A stretch of DNA of 64,000 nucleotides. Origin: Euonymus europaeus. Its lineage: Eukaryota; Streptophyta; Magnoliopsida; Celastrales; Celastraceae. Shown here piece after piece: positions 26,901-39,520 of the stretch. Numbering within the stretch: the stretch's first letter is position 1; every line of letters begins with the position of its first letter. Made by a program: the position numbers and the translations under genes. The stretch is taken from positions 139,001-203,000 of the forward strand of contig OY756972.1 in NCBI GenBank assembly GCA_963580455.1, read 5' to 3'. The notes under the pieces were generated by a model that was given only the letters and a program-made list of their open reading frames with translations, was not told the origin of the DNA and made no database searches.

Positions 26901-28400
26901 AAAACCGTTTACGTAAAGAAACCACATTTCGCGGCTAACTAGGTGAAACGAGACCAACTATCCACGAGTTCTGAAATCAAAATCCGAAAACCCAGGATTG
27001 TAGAGCTCGAAAAGTAGTGTGAAATCAAGCTAAAAATCACCGAATTCAGAACTCGGAGTCAACGGATATTCATAAAACCGTTTACGTAAAGAAACCACAT
27101 TTCGCGGCTAACTAGGTGAAACGAGACCTACTAGCCACGAGTTCTTAAATGAAAATCCAAAACACCAGGATTGTAGAGCTCGAAAAGTATTGTGAAATCA
27201 AGCTAAAAATCACCGAATTCAGAACTCGGAGTCAACGGATATTCATAAAACTGTTTACGTAAAGAAACCACATTTCGCGGCTAACTAGGTGAAACGAGAC
27301 CTACTAGCCACGAGTTCTGAAATCAAAATCCGAAACTCAAGGATCATAGAGCTCGAAAAGTAGTGTGAAATCAAGCTAAAAATCACCAAAATCAGAACTC
27401 GGAGTCAACGGATATTCATAAAACCGTTTACGTAAAGAAACCACATTTCGCGGCTAACTAGGTGAAACGAGACCAACTAGCCACGAGTTCTGAAATCAAA
27501 ATCCGAAATGCGAGGATCGTAGAGCTCGAAAAGTAGTGTGAAATCAAGCGAAAAATAACCGAATTCAGAACTCGGAGTCAACGGATATTCATAAAACCGT
27601 TTACGTAAAGAAACCACATTTCGCGGCTAACTAGGTGAAACGAGACCTACTAGCCACGAGTTATGAAATCAAAATCCGAAACACCAGGATTGTAGAGCTC
27701 GAAAAGTAGTGTGAAATCAAGCTAAAAATCACCGAATTCAGAACTCGGAGTCAACGGATATTCATAAAACCGTTTACGTAAAGAAACCACATTTCGCGGC
27801 TAATTAGTTGAAACGAGACCAACTAGTTACGAGTTCTGAAATTAAAATCCGAAACTCCAGGATCATAGAGCTCGAAAAGAAGTGTGAAATCAAGCTAAAA
27901 ATCACCGAATTCAGAACTCGGAGTCAACGGATATTCATAAAACCGTTTACGTAAAGAAACCACATTTCGCGGCTAACTAGGTGAAACGAGACCTACTAGC
28001 CACGAGTTCTGAAATCAAAATCCAAAATACCAGGATTGTAGAGCTCGAAAAGTAGTGTGAAATAAAGCTAAAAATCACCGAATTCAGAACTCGGAGTCAA
28101 CAGATATTCATAAAACTGTTTACGTAAAGAAACCACATTTCGCGGCTAACTAGGTGAAACGAGACCTACTAGCCACGAGTTCTGAAATCAAAATCCGAAA
28201 CTCCAGGATCATAGAGCTCGAAAAGTAGTGTGAAATCAAGCTAAAAATCACCGAATTCTGAACTCGGAGTCAACGGATATTCACAAAACCGTTTACGTAA
28301 AGAAACCACATTTCGCGGCTAACTAGGTGAAACGAGACCTACTAGCCACGAGTTCTGAAATAAAAATCCGAAATGCCAGGATCGTAGAGCTCAAAAAGTA
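17900..28400 (+). repeat. Domain A array with 13-, 20- and 16-mer spacings
   Basis: CAATCTAAAAA monomers (AATCT at 18,031, 20,280, 23,740 and 26,508) are spaced 2,249 (13 x 173), 3,460 (20 x 173) and 2,768 bp (16 x 173). GCTCAAAAAG monomers at 17,312, 19,734, 22,675, 25,789 and 28,384 are spaced 14, 17, 18 and 15 monomers. The order of marker monomers around them is largely kept, including AAACCCAGGATTG, TTAAATC, CTCAAGGATCATAG, AATAACCGAATTC and AGAAGTGTG. The region therefore repeats one ancestral block whose copies gained or lost monomers. Around 24,560-24,900 several copies carry unusually many private changes (for example GAAAATTAAAG, TCGCTTACG, CAATAGATACTC). No gene or other element is seen. 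Confidence 0.8.
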
Positions 28401-29579
28401 GTGTGAAATCAAGCTAAAAATCACCGAATTCAGAACTCGGAGTCAACGGATATTCATAAAACCGTTTACGTAAAGAAACCACATTTCGCGGCTAACTAGG
28501 TGAAACGAGACCAACTAACCACGAGATCTAAAATCAAAATCCGAAATTCCAGCATCGTAGAGCTCGAAAAGTAGTGTGAAATCAAGCTAAAAATCACCGA
28601 ATTCAGAACTCGGAGTCAACGGATATTCATAAAACCGTTTACGTAAAGAAACCACATTTCGCGGCTAACTAGGTGAAACGAGACCTACTAGACACGAGTT
28701 CTGAAATTAAAATCCGAAACACCAGGATTGTAGAGCTCGAAAAGTAGTGTGAAATCAAGCTAAAAATCACCGAATTCAGAACTCGGAGTCAACGAATATT
28801 CGTAAAACTGTTTACGTAAAGAAACCATATTTCGCGGCTAACTAGGTGAAACGAGACCAACTAGCCACAAGTTCTGGAATCAAAATCCGAAACTCCAGGA
28901 TCGTAGAGCTCGAAAAGTAGTGTGAAATTAAGCTAAAAATCACCGAATTCAGAACTCGGAGTCAACGGATATTCATAAAACCGTTTACGTAAAGAAACCA
29001 CATTTCGCGGCTAACTAGGTGAAACGAGACCAACTAGCCACGAGTTCTGAAATCAAAATCCGAAACACCAGGATCGTAGAGCTCAAAAAGTAGAGTGAAA
29101 TCAAGCGAAAAATCACCGAATTCAGAACTCGGAGTCAACGGATATTCATAAAACTGTTTACGTAAAGAAACCACATTTCGCGGCTAACTAGGTGAAACGA
29201 GACCAACTAGCAACGAGTTCTGAAATCAAAATCCGAAAACCCAGGATTGTAGAGCTCGAAAAGTAGTGTGAAATCAAGCTAAAAATCACCGAATTCAGAA
29301 CTCGGAGTGAACGGATATTCATAAAACCGTTTACATAAAGAAACCACATTTCGCGGCTAACTAGGTGAAACGAGACCTACTAGCCACGAGTTTTGAAATA
29401 AAAATCCGAAACACCAGGATTGTAGAGCTCGAAAAGTAGTGTGAAATCAAACTAAAAATCACCGAATTCAGAACTCGGAGTCAACGGATATTCATAAAAC
29501 CGTTTACGTAAAGAAACCACATTTCGCGGCTAACTAGGTGAAACGAGACCAACTAGCCACAAGTTCTGAAATCAAAATC

Positions 29580-30400
29580 CGAAACAACAGGATCGCAGAG
29601 CTCGAAAAGTAGAGTGAAATCCACCGAAAAATCACCGAATTCAGAACTCGGAGTCAACGGATATTCATAAAACTGTTTACGTAAAGAAACCACATTTCGC
29701 GGCTAACTAGGTGAAACGAGACCAACTAGCCACGAGTTCTGAAATCAAAATCCGAAAACACAGGATTGTAGAGCTCGAAAAGTAGTGTGAAATCAAGCTA
29801 AAAATCACCGAATTCAGAACTCGGACTCAACGGATATTCATAAAACCGTTTACATAAAGAAACCACATTTCGCGGCTAACTAGGTGAAACGAGACCTACT
29901 AGCCACGAGTTTTGAAATAAAAATCCGAAACGCCAGGATTGTAGAGCTCGAAAAGTAGTGTGAAAGCAAGCTAAAAATCACCGAATTCAGAACTCGGAGT
30001 CAACGGATATTCACAAAACTGTTTACGTAAAGAAACCACATTTCGCGGCTAACTAGGTGAAACGAGACCAACTAGCCACGAGTTCTGAAATCAAAATCCG
30101 AAAACACAGGATTGTAGAGCTCGAAAAGTAGTGTGAAATCAAGCTAAAAATCACCGAATTCAGAACTCGGACTCAACGGATATTCATAAAACCGTTTACA
30201 TAAAGAAACCACATTTCGCGGCTAACTAGGTGAAACGAGACCTACTAGCCACGAGTTTTGAAATAAAAATCCGAAACACCAGGATTGTAGAGCTCGAAAA
30301 GTAGTGTGAAAGCAAGCTAAAAATCACCGAATTCAGAACTCGGAGTCAACGGATATTCATAAAACTGTTTACGTAAAGAAACCACATTTCGCGGCTAATT
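29580..30400 (+). repeat. Dimer duplication (346 bp)
   Basis: The AAACACAGGATTG junction with the CGGACTCAACGG variant appears with GTAGAG at 29,768 and 30,114, 346 bp (2 x 173) apart. Each is followed by a GAGTTTTGAAATAAAAATCC monomer and then GTGTGAAAGCAAGC. A two-monomer block was duplicated here, just left of the larger 1,729-bp duplication that includes one of its copies. Confidence 0.8.
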
Positions 30401-30491
30401 AGGTGAAACGAGACCAACTAGTCACGAGTTCTGAAATTAAAATCCGAAACACCAGGATCATAGAGCTCGAAAAGAAGTGTGAAATCAAGCT

Positions 30492-30495
30492 AAAA
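30492..30495 (+). other. 1-bp deletion in A run (second of six)
   Basis: AGCTAAAAATCACC reads AGCTAAAATCACC, four A instead of five. The same lesion recurs 1,729 bp downstream, so it preceded that duplication. Confidence 0.9.
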
Positions 30496-32220
30496 TCACC
30501 GAATTCAGAACTCGGATTCAACGGATATTCATAAAACCGTTTACGTAAAGAAACCGCATTTCGCGGCTAACTAGGTGAAACGAGACCAACTAGCCACGAG
30601 TTCTGAAATCAAAATCCGAAACACCAGGATCGTAGAGCTCGAAAAGTAGTGTGAAATCAAGCGAAAAATCAACGAATTCAGAACTCGGAGTCAACGGATA
30701 TTCATAAAACCGTTTACATAAAGAAACCACATTTCGCGGCTAACTAGGTGAAACGAGACCAACTAGCCACGAGTTCTGAAATCAAAATCCGAAACACTAG
30801 GATCGTAGAGCTCGAAAAGTAGTGTGAAATCAAGCTAAAAATCACCGAATTCATAACTCGGAGTCAACGGATATTCATAAAACCGTTTACGTAAAGAAAC
30901 CACAATTCGCGGCTAACTAGGTGAAATGTGACCTACTAGCCACGAGTTTTGAAATCAAAATCCGAAACACCAGGATTGTAGAGCTCGAAAGGTAGTGTGA
31001 AATCAAGCTAAAAATCACCGAATTCAGAACTTGGAGTCAGTGGATATTTATAAAACCGTTTACGTAAAGAAACCACATTTCGCGGCTAACTAGGTGAAAC
31101 GAGACCAACTAGCCACGAGTTCTCAAATCAAAATCCGAAATTCCAGGATCGTAGAGCTCGAAAAGTAGTGTGAAATCCAGCTAAAAATCTTCGAATTCAG
31201 AGCTCGGAGTCAACGGATATTCATCAAACCTTTTACGTAAAGAAACCACATTTCGCGGCTAACCAGGTGAAACGAGACCAACTAGCCACGAGTTCTGAAA
31301 TCAAAATCCGAAAACCCAGGATTGTAGAGCTCGAAAAGTAGTGTGAAATCAAGCTAAAAATCACCGAATTCAGAACTCGGAGTCAGCGGATATTTATAAA
31401 ACCGTTTACGTAAAGAAACCACATTTCGCGGCTAACTAGGTGAAACTAGACCTACTAGCCACAAGTTCTGAAATCAAAATCCGAAAACACAAGATTGTAG
31501 AGCTCAAATTGTAGTGTGTAATCAAGCTAAAAATCACCGAATTCAGAACTCGGAGTCAACGGATATTCATAAAACCGTTTACGTAAAGAAACCATATTTC
31601 GCGGCTAACTAGGTGAAACGAGACCAACTAGCCACGAGTTCTGAAATCAAAATCAGAAACGCCAGGATCGTAGAGCTCGAAAAGTAGTGTGAAATCAAGC
31701 TAAAAATCACCGAAGTCAGAACTCGGAGTCAACGGATATTCATAAAACCGTTTACGTAAAGAAACCACATTTCGCGGCTAACTAGGTGAAACGAGACCAA
31801 CTAGCCACGAGTTCTGAAATCAAAATCCGAAAACACAGGATTGTAGAGCTCGAAAAGTAGTGTGAAATCAAGCTAAAAATCACCGAATTCAGAACTCGGA
31901 CTCAACGGATATTCATAAAACCGTTTACATAAAGAAACCACATTTCGCGGCTAACTAGGTGAAACGAGACCTACTAGCCACGAGTTTTGAAATAAAAATC
32001 CGAAACACCAGGATTGTAGAGCTCGAAAAGTAGTGTGAAAGCAAGCTAAAAATCACCGAATTCAGAACTCGGAGTCAACGGATATTCATAAAACTGTTTA
32101 CGTAAAGAAACCACATTTCGCGGCTAATTAGGTGAAACGAGACCAACTAGTCACGAGTTCTGAAATTAAAATCCGAAACACCAGGATCATAGAGCTCGAA
32201 AAGAAGTGTGAAATCAAGCT

Positions 32221-32224
32221 AAAA
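32221..32224 (+). other. 1-bp deletion in A run (third of six, copy of the second)
   Basis: This four-A run is identical in context to the one at 30,492-30,495, including the GGATTCAACGG and ACCGCATTTCG variants nearby. It is a duplicated mutation rather than an independent one. Confidence 0.9.
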
Positions 32225-33529
32225 TCACCGAATTCAGAACTCGGATTCAACGGATATTCATAAAACCGTTTACGTAAAGAAACCGCATTTCGCGGCTAAC
32301 TAGGTGAAACGAGACCAACTAGCCACGAGTTCTGAAATCAAAATCCGAAACACCAGGATCGTAGAGCTCGAAAAGTAGTGTGAAATCAAGCGAAAAATCA
32401 ACGAATTCAGAACTCGGAGTCAACGGATATTCATAAAACCGTTTACATAAAGAAACCACATTTCGCGGCTAACTAGGTGAAACGAGACCAACTAGCCACG
32501 AGTTCTGAAATCAAAATCCGAAACACTAGGATCGTAGAGCTCGAAAAGTAGTGTGAAATCAAGCTAAAAATCACCGAATTCATAACTCGGAGTCAACGGA
32601 TATTCATAAAACCGTTTACGTAAAGAAACCACAATTCGCGGCTAACTAGGTGAAATGTGACCTACTAGCCACGAGTTTTGAAATCAAAATCCGAAACACC
32701 AGGATTGTAGAGCTCGAAAGGTAGTGTGAAATCAAGCTAAAAATCACCGAATTCAGAACTTGGAGTCAGTGGATATTTATAAAACCGTTTACGTAAAGAA
32801 ACCACATTTCGCGGCTAACTAGGTGAAACGAGACCAACTAGCCACGAGTTCTCAAATCAAAATCCGAAATTCCAGGATCGTAGAGCTCGAAAAGTAGTGT
32901 GAAATCCAGCTAAAAATCTTCGAATTCAGAGCTCGGAGTCAACGGATATTCATCAAACCTTTTACGTAAAGAAACCACATTTCGCGGCTAACCAGGTGAA
33001 ACGAGACCAACTAGCCACGAGTTCTGAAATCAAAATCCGAAAACCCAGGATTGTAGAGCTCGAAAAGTAGTGTGAAATCAAGCTAAAAATCACCGAATTC
33101 AGAACTCGGAGTCAGCGGATATTTATAAAACCGTTTACGTAAAGAAACCACATTTCGCGGCTAACTAGGTGAAACTAGACCTACTAGCCACAAGTTCTGA
33201 AATCAAAATCCGAAAACACAAGATTGTAGAGCTCAAATTGTAGTGTGTAATCAAGCTAAAAATCACCGAATTCAGAACTCGGAGTCAACGGATATTCATA
33301 AAACCGTTTACGTAAAGAAACCATATTTCGCGGCTAACTAGGTGAAACGAGACCAACTAGCCACGAGTTCTGAAATCAAAATCAGAAACGCCAGGATCGT
33401 AGAGCTCGAAAAGTAGTGTGAAATCAAGCTAAAAATCACCGAAGTCAGAACTCGGAGTCAACGGATATTCATAAAACCGTTTACGTAAAGAAACCACATT
33501 TCGCGGCTAACTAGGTGAAACGAGACCTA

Positions 33530-34090
33530 CTAGCCACGAGTTCTGAAATCAAAATCCAAAATACCAGGATTGTAGAGCTCGAAAAGTAGTGTGAAATCAA
33601 GCTAAAAATCACCGAATTCAGAACTCGGAGTCAATGGATATTCATAAAACCGTTTACGTAAAGAAACCACATTTCGCGGCTAACTAGGTGAAATGAGACC
33701 TACTAGCCACGAGTTCTGGAATTAAAATCCGAAACTCCAGGATCGTAGAGCTCGAAAAGTAGTGTGAAATCAAGCTAAAAATCACCGAATTCAGAACTCG
33801 GAGTCAACGGATATTCATAAAACCGTTTACGTAAAGAAACCATATTTCGCGGCTAACTAGGTGAAACGAGACCAACTAGCCACGAGTTCTGAAATCAAAA
33901 TCCGAAAACACAGGATCGTAGAGCTCGAAAAGTAGTGTGAAATCAAGCTAAAAATCACCGAATTCAGAACTCGGAGTCAACGGATATTCATAAAACTGTT
34001 TACGTAAAGAAACCACATTTCGCGGCTAACTAGGTGAAACGAGACCTACTAGCCACAAGTTCCAAAATCAAAATCCGAAAAGCTAGGATA
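33530..34090 (+). repeat. Boundary between domain A and domain B monomer sets
   Basis: Left of about 33,530 the array uses domain A markers (GAGTTTTGAAATAAAAATCC, AGAAGTGTG, GCTCAAAAAG with CGCCAGGATCG). From about 34,091 onward, monomers with TGTGTAATCAAGG/CAAAAAATC, GGTGAATCGAGACC and AGATGAAACGAGACCTAGTAG appear and dominate. The three or four intervening monomers are close to the general consensus. There is no foreign DNA at the boundary; the 173-bp phase is unbroken through it. Confidence 0.75.
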
Positions 34091-37000
34091 GTAGAGCTCG
34101 AAAAGTAGTGTGTAATCAAGGAAAAAATCACCGAATTCAGAACTCGGAGTCAACGGATATTCATAAAACCGTTTACGTAAAGAAACCACATTTCGCGGCT
34201 AAATAGGTGAATCGAGACCTACTAGCCACGAGTTCTGAAATCAAAATCCGAAATGCCAAGATTGTAGAGCTCGAAAAGTAGTGTGAAATCAAGCTAAAAA
34301 TCACCGAATTCAGAACAAGGAGTCAACGGATATTCATAAAACCGTTTTTGTAAAGTAACCACATTTCGCGGCTAACTAGGTGAAACGAGACCTACTAGCG
34401 ACGAGTTCCGAAATCAAAATCCGAAACCTCGGGATTGTAGAGCTCGAAAAGTAGTGTGAAATCAAGCTAAAAATCACCGAATTCAGAACTCGGAGTCAAC
34501 GGATATTCATAAAACTGTTTACGTAAAGAAACCACATTTCGCGGCTAACTAGATGAAACGAGACCTAGTAGCCACGAGTTCTGAAATCGAAAACCGAAAA
34601 CCCAAGATTGTAGAGCTCGAAAAGTAGTGTGAAATCAAGCTAAAAATCATCGAATTCAGAACTCGGAGTCAACGGATATTCATAAAACCGTCTACGTAAA
34701 GAAACCACATTTCGCGGCTAACTAGGTGAAACGAGACCAGCTAGCCACGAGTTCTGAAATAAAAATCCGAAAACACAGGATTGTAGAGCTCGAAAAGTAG
34801 TGTGAAATCAAGCTAAAAATCACGGAATTCAGAACTCGGAGTCAACGGATATTCATAAAACCGTTTACGTAAAGAAACCACATTTCGCGGCTAACTAGGT
34901 GAAACGAGACCTACAAGCCACGAGTTCTGAAATCAAAATCCGAAATGCTAGGATAGTAGAGCTCGAAAAGTAGTGTGTAATCAAGCAAAAAATCACCGAA
35001 TTCAGAACTCGTAGTCAACGGATATTCACAAAACCGTTTACGTAAAGAAACCATATTTCGCGGCTAAATAGGTGAATCAAGACCTACTAGCCACGAGTTC
35101 TGAAATCAAAATCCGATATGCCAGGATTGTAGAGCTCGAAAAGTAGTGTGAAATCAAGCTAAAAATCACCGAATTCAGAACTCGGAGTCAACGGATATTC
35201 ATAAAATTGTTTACGTAAAGAAACCACATTTCGCGGCTAACTAGGTGAAACGACACCTACTAGACACAAGTTCTGAAATCAAAATCCGAAACACCAGGAT
35301 TGTAGAGCTCGAAAAGTAGTGCGAAATCAAGCTAAAAATCACTGAATTCAGAACTCGGAGTCAACGGATATTCATAAAACCGTTTACGTAAAGAAAACAC
35401 ATTTCGCGGCTAACTAGGTGAAACGAGACCTACTAGCCACGAGTTCTGAAATCAAAATCCGAAACAACAGGATTGTAGAGCTCGAAAAGTAGTGTGAAAT
35501 CAAGCTAAAAATCAACGAATTCAGAACTCGGAGTCAACGGATATTCATAAAACGGTTTACGTAAAGAAACCAAATTTCGCGGCTAACTAGATGAAACGAG
35601 ACCTAGTAGCCACAAGTTCTGAAATAGAAAACCGAAAACACAAGATTGTAGAGCTCGAAAAGTAGTGTGAAATCAAGCTAAAAATCACCGAATTCAGAAC
35701 TCGGAGTCAACGGATATTCATAAAACCGTTTACGTAAAGAAACCACATTTCGCGGCTAACTAGATGAAACAAGACCTACTAGCCACGAGTTCTGAAATCA
35801 AAATTCGAAACGCTAGGATAGTATAGCTCGAAAAGTAGTGTGTAATCAAGCAAAAAATCACCGAATTCAGAACTCGGAGTCAACGGATATTCACAAAACC
35901 GTTTACGTAAAGAAACCACATTTCGCGGCTAAATAGGTGAATCGAGACCTACTAGCCACGAGTTCTAAAATCAAAATCCGAAAAGCCAAGATTGTAGAGC
36001 TCGAAAAGTAGTGTGAAATCAAGCTAAAAATCACCGAATTCAGAACTCGGAGTCAACGGATATTCATAAAACCGTTTACGTAAAGAAACCACATTTCGCG
36101 GCTAACTAGGTGAAACGAGACCTACTAGCCACGAGTTCTGAAATCGAAATCCGAAACACCAGGATTGTAGAGCTCGAAAAGTAGTGTGAAATCAAGCTAA
36201 AAATCAACGAATTCAGAACTCGGAGTCAACGGATATTCATAAAACTGTTTACGTAAAGAAACCACATTTCGCGGCTAACTAGATGAAACGAGACCTAGTA
36301 GCCACGAGTTCTGAAATCAAAATCCGAAAAGCCAAGATTGTAGAGCTCGAAAAGTAGTGTGAAATCAAGCTAAAAATCACCGAATTCAGAACTCGGAGTC
36401 AACGGATATTCATAAAACTGTTTACGTAAAGAAACCACATTTCGCGGCTAACTAGATGAAACGAGACCTAGTAGCCACGAGTTCTGAAATCGAAAACCGA
36501 AAACCCAAGATTGTAGAGCTCGAAAAGTAGTGTGAAATCAAGCTAAAAATCATCGAATTCAGAACTCGGAGTCAACGGATATTCATAAAACCGTTTACGT
36601 AAAGAAACCACATTTCGCGGCTAACTAGATGAAACAAGACCTACTAGCCACGAGTTCTGAAATCAAAATTCGAAACGCTAGGATAGTATAGCTCGAAAAG
36701 TAGTGTGTAATCAAGCAAAAAATCACCGAATTCAGAACTCGGAGTCAACGGATATTCACAAAACCGTTTACGTAAAGAAACCACATTTCGCGGCTAAATA
36801 GGTGAATCGAGACCTACTAGCCACGAGTTCTAAAATCAAAATCCGAAAAGCCAAGATTGTAGAGCTCGAAAAGTAGTGTGAAATCAAGCTAAAAATCACC
36901 GAATTCAGAACTCGGAGTCAACGGATATTCATAAAACCGTTTACGTAAAGAAACCACATTTCGCGGCTAACTAGGTGAAACGAGACCTACTAGCCACGAG

Positions 37001-39520
37001 TTCTGAAATCGAAATCCGAAACACCAGGATTGTAGAGCTCGAAAAGTAGTGTGAAATCAAGCTAAAAATCAACGAATTCAGAACTCGGAGTCAACGGATA
37101 TTCATAAAACTGTTTACGTAAAGAAACCACATTTCGCGGCTAACTAGGTGAAACGAGACCTACTAGCCACAAGTTCCAAAATCAAAATCCGAAAAGCTAG
37201 GATAGTAGAGCTCAAAAAGTAGTGTGTAATCAAGGAAAAAATCACCGAATTCAGAACTCGGAGTCAACGGATATTCATAAAACCGTTTACGTAAAGAAAC
37301 CACATTTCGCGGCTAAATAGGTGAATCGAGACCTACTAGCCACGAGTTCTGAAATCAAAATCCGAAATGCCAAGATTGTAGAGCTCGAAAAGTAGTGTGA
37401 AATCAAGCTAAAAATCACCGAATTCAGAACAAGGAGTCAACGGATATTCATAAAACCGTTTTTGTAAAGTAACCACATTTCGCGGCTAACTAGGTGAAAC
37501 GAGACCTACTAGCGACGAGTTCCGAAATCAAAATCCGAAACATCGGGATTGTAGAGCTCGAAAAGTAGTGTGAAATCAAGCTAAAAATCACCGAATTCAG
37601 AACTCGGAGTCAACGGATATTCATAAAACTGTTTACGTAAAGAAACCACATTTCGCGGCTAACTAGATGAAACGAGACCTAGTAGCCACGAGTTCTGAAA
37701 TCGAAAACCGAAAACCCAAGATTGTAGAGCTCGAAAAGTAGTGTGAAATCAAGCTAAAAATCATCGAATTCAGAACTCGGAGTCAACGGATATTCATAAA
37801 ACCGTCTACGTAAAGAAACCACATTTCGCGGCTAACTAGGTGAAACGAGACCAGCTAGCCACGAGTTCTGAAATAAAAATCCGAAAACACAGGATTGTAG
37901 AGCTCGAAAAGTAGTGTGAAATCAAGCTAAAAATCACGGAATTCAGAACTCGGAGTCAACGGATATTCATAAAACCGTTTACGTAAAGAAACCACATTTC
38001 GCGGCTAACTAGGTGAAACGAGACCTACAAGCCACGAGTTCTGAAATCAAAATCCGAAATGCTAGGATAGTAGAGCTCGAAAAGTAGTGTGTAATCAAGC
38101 AAAAAATCACCGAATTCAGAACTCGTAGTCAACGGATATTCACAAAACCGTTTACGTAAAGAAACCATATTTCGCGGCTAAATAGGTGAATCAAGACCTA
38201 CTAGCCACGAGTTCTGAAATCAAAATCCGATATGCTAGGATTGTAGAGCTCGAAAAGTAGTGTGAAATCAAGCTAAAAATCACCGAATTCAGAACTCGGA
38301 GTCAACGGATATTCATAAAATTGTTTACGTAAAGAAACCACATTTCGCGGCTAACTAGGTGAAACGACACCTACTAGACACAAGTTCTGAAATCAAAATC
38401 CGAAACACCAGGATTGTAGAGCTCGAAAAGTAGTGCGAAATCAAGCTAAAAATCACTGAATTCAGAACTCGGAGTCAACGGATATTCATAAAACCGTTTA
38501 CGTAAAGAAAACACATTTCGCGGCTAACTAGGTGAAACGAGACCTACTAGCCACGAGTTCTGAAATCAAAATCCGAAACAACAGGATTGTAGAGCTCGAA
38601 AAGTAGTGTGAAATCAAGCTAAAAATCAACGAATTCAGAACTCGGAGTCAACGGATATTCATAAAACGGTTTACGTAAAGAAACCAAATTTCGCGGCTAA
38701 CTAGATGAAACGAGACCTAGTAGCCACAAGTTCTGAAATAGAAAACCGAAAACACAAGATTGTAGAGCTCGAAAAGTAGTGTGAAATCAAGCTAAAAATC
38801 ACCGAATTCAGAACTCGGAGTCAACGGATATTCATAAAACCGTTTACGTAAAGAAACCACATTTCGCGGCTAACTAGATGAAACAAGACCTACTAGCCAC
38901 GAGTTCTGAAATCAAAATTCGAAACGCTAGGATAGTATAGCTCGAAAAGTAGTGTGTAATCAAGCAAAAAATCACCGAATTCAGAACTCGGAGTCAACGG
39001 ATATTCACAAAACCGTTTACGTAAAGAAACCACATTTCGCGGCTAAATAGGTGAATCGAGACCTACTAGCCACGAGTTCTAAAATCAAAATCCGAAAAGC
39101 CAAGATTGTAGAGCTCGAAAAGTAGTGTGAAATCAAGCTAAAAATCACCGAATTCAGAACTCGGAGTCAACGGATATTCATAAAACCGTTTACGTAAAGA
39201 AACCACATTTCGCGGCTAACTAGGTGAAACGAGACCTACTAGCCACGAGTTCTGAAATCGAAATCCGAAACACCAGGATTGTAGAGCTCGAAAAGTAGTG
39301 TGAAATCAAGCTAAAAATCAACGAATTCAGAACTCGGAGTCAACGGATATTCATAAAACTGTTTACGTAAAGAAACCACATTTCGCGGCTAACTAGATGA
39401 AACGAGACCTAGTAGCCACGAGTTCTGAAATCAAAATCCGAAAAGCCAAGATTGTAGAGCTCGAAAAGTAGTGTGAAATCAAGCTAAAAATCACCGAATT
39501 CAGAACTCGGAGTCAACGGA
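33960..39520 (+). repeat. 18-monomer higher-order repeat, unit 3,114 bp, about 1.8 copies
   Basis: The GGATAGTAGAG monomer with CAAGGAAAAAATC has GTAGAG at 34,091 and 37,205. ACCGTTTTTG with AAGTAACC lies at 34,341 and 37,455, and the GTATAGCTCG monomer at 35,821 and 38,935. All are 3,114 bp (18 x 173) apart. Many private variants (ACCGTCTACG, CGGAATTC, ACGACACC, ACGGTTTACG) are shared. The match ends near 36,410/39,520, where AAAACTG faces AAAACCG and AGATGAAAC faces AGGTGAAAC. A 5-mer step is nested inside: GTATAGCTCG at 35,821 and 36,686 is 865 bp apart. Confidence 0.9.

Larger units (their letters stand above)
30100..33530 (+). repeat. 10-monomer tandem duplication, unit 1,729 bp, two near-identical copies
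   Basis: GTAGAG after AAACACAGG falls at 30,114 and 31,843, and ATCAGAAACG at 31,652 and 33,381. The odd GCTCAAATTGTAG monomer is near 31,504 and 33,233, and CGAAGTCAG occurs in both copies. Both copies lack one A in CTAAAAATC (30,492-30,495 and 32,221-32,224), which makes the unit 10 x 173 minus 1. I saw essentially no differences between the copies. The match stops near 33,530, where GACCTACTAG replaces GACCAACTAG. This is a very recent duplication, or an assembly or collapse artefact. Confidence 0.93.
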
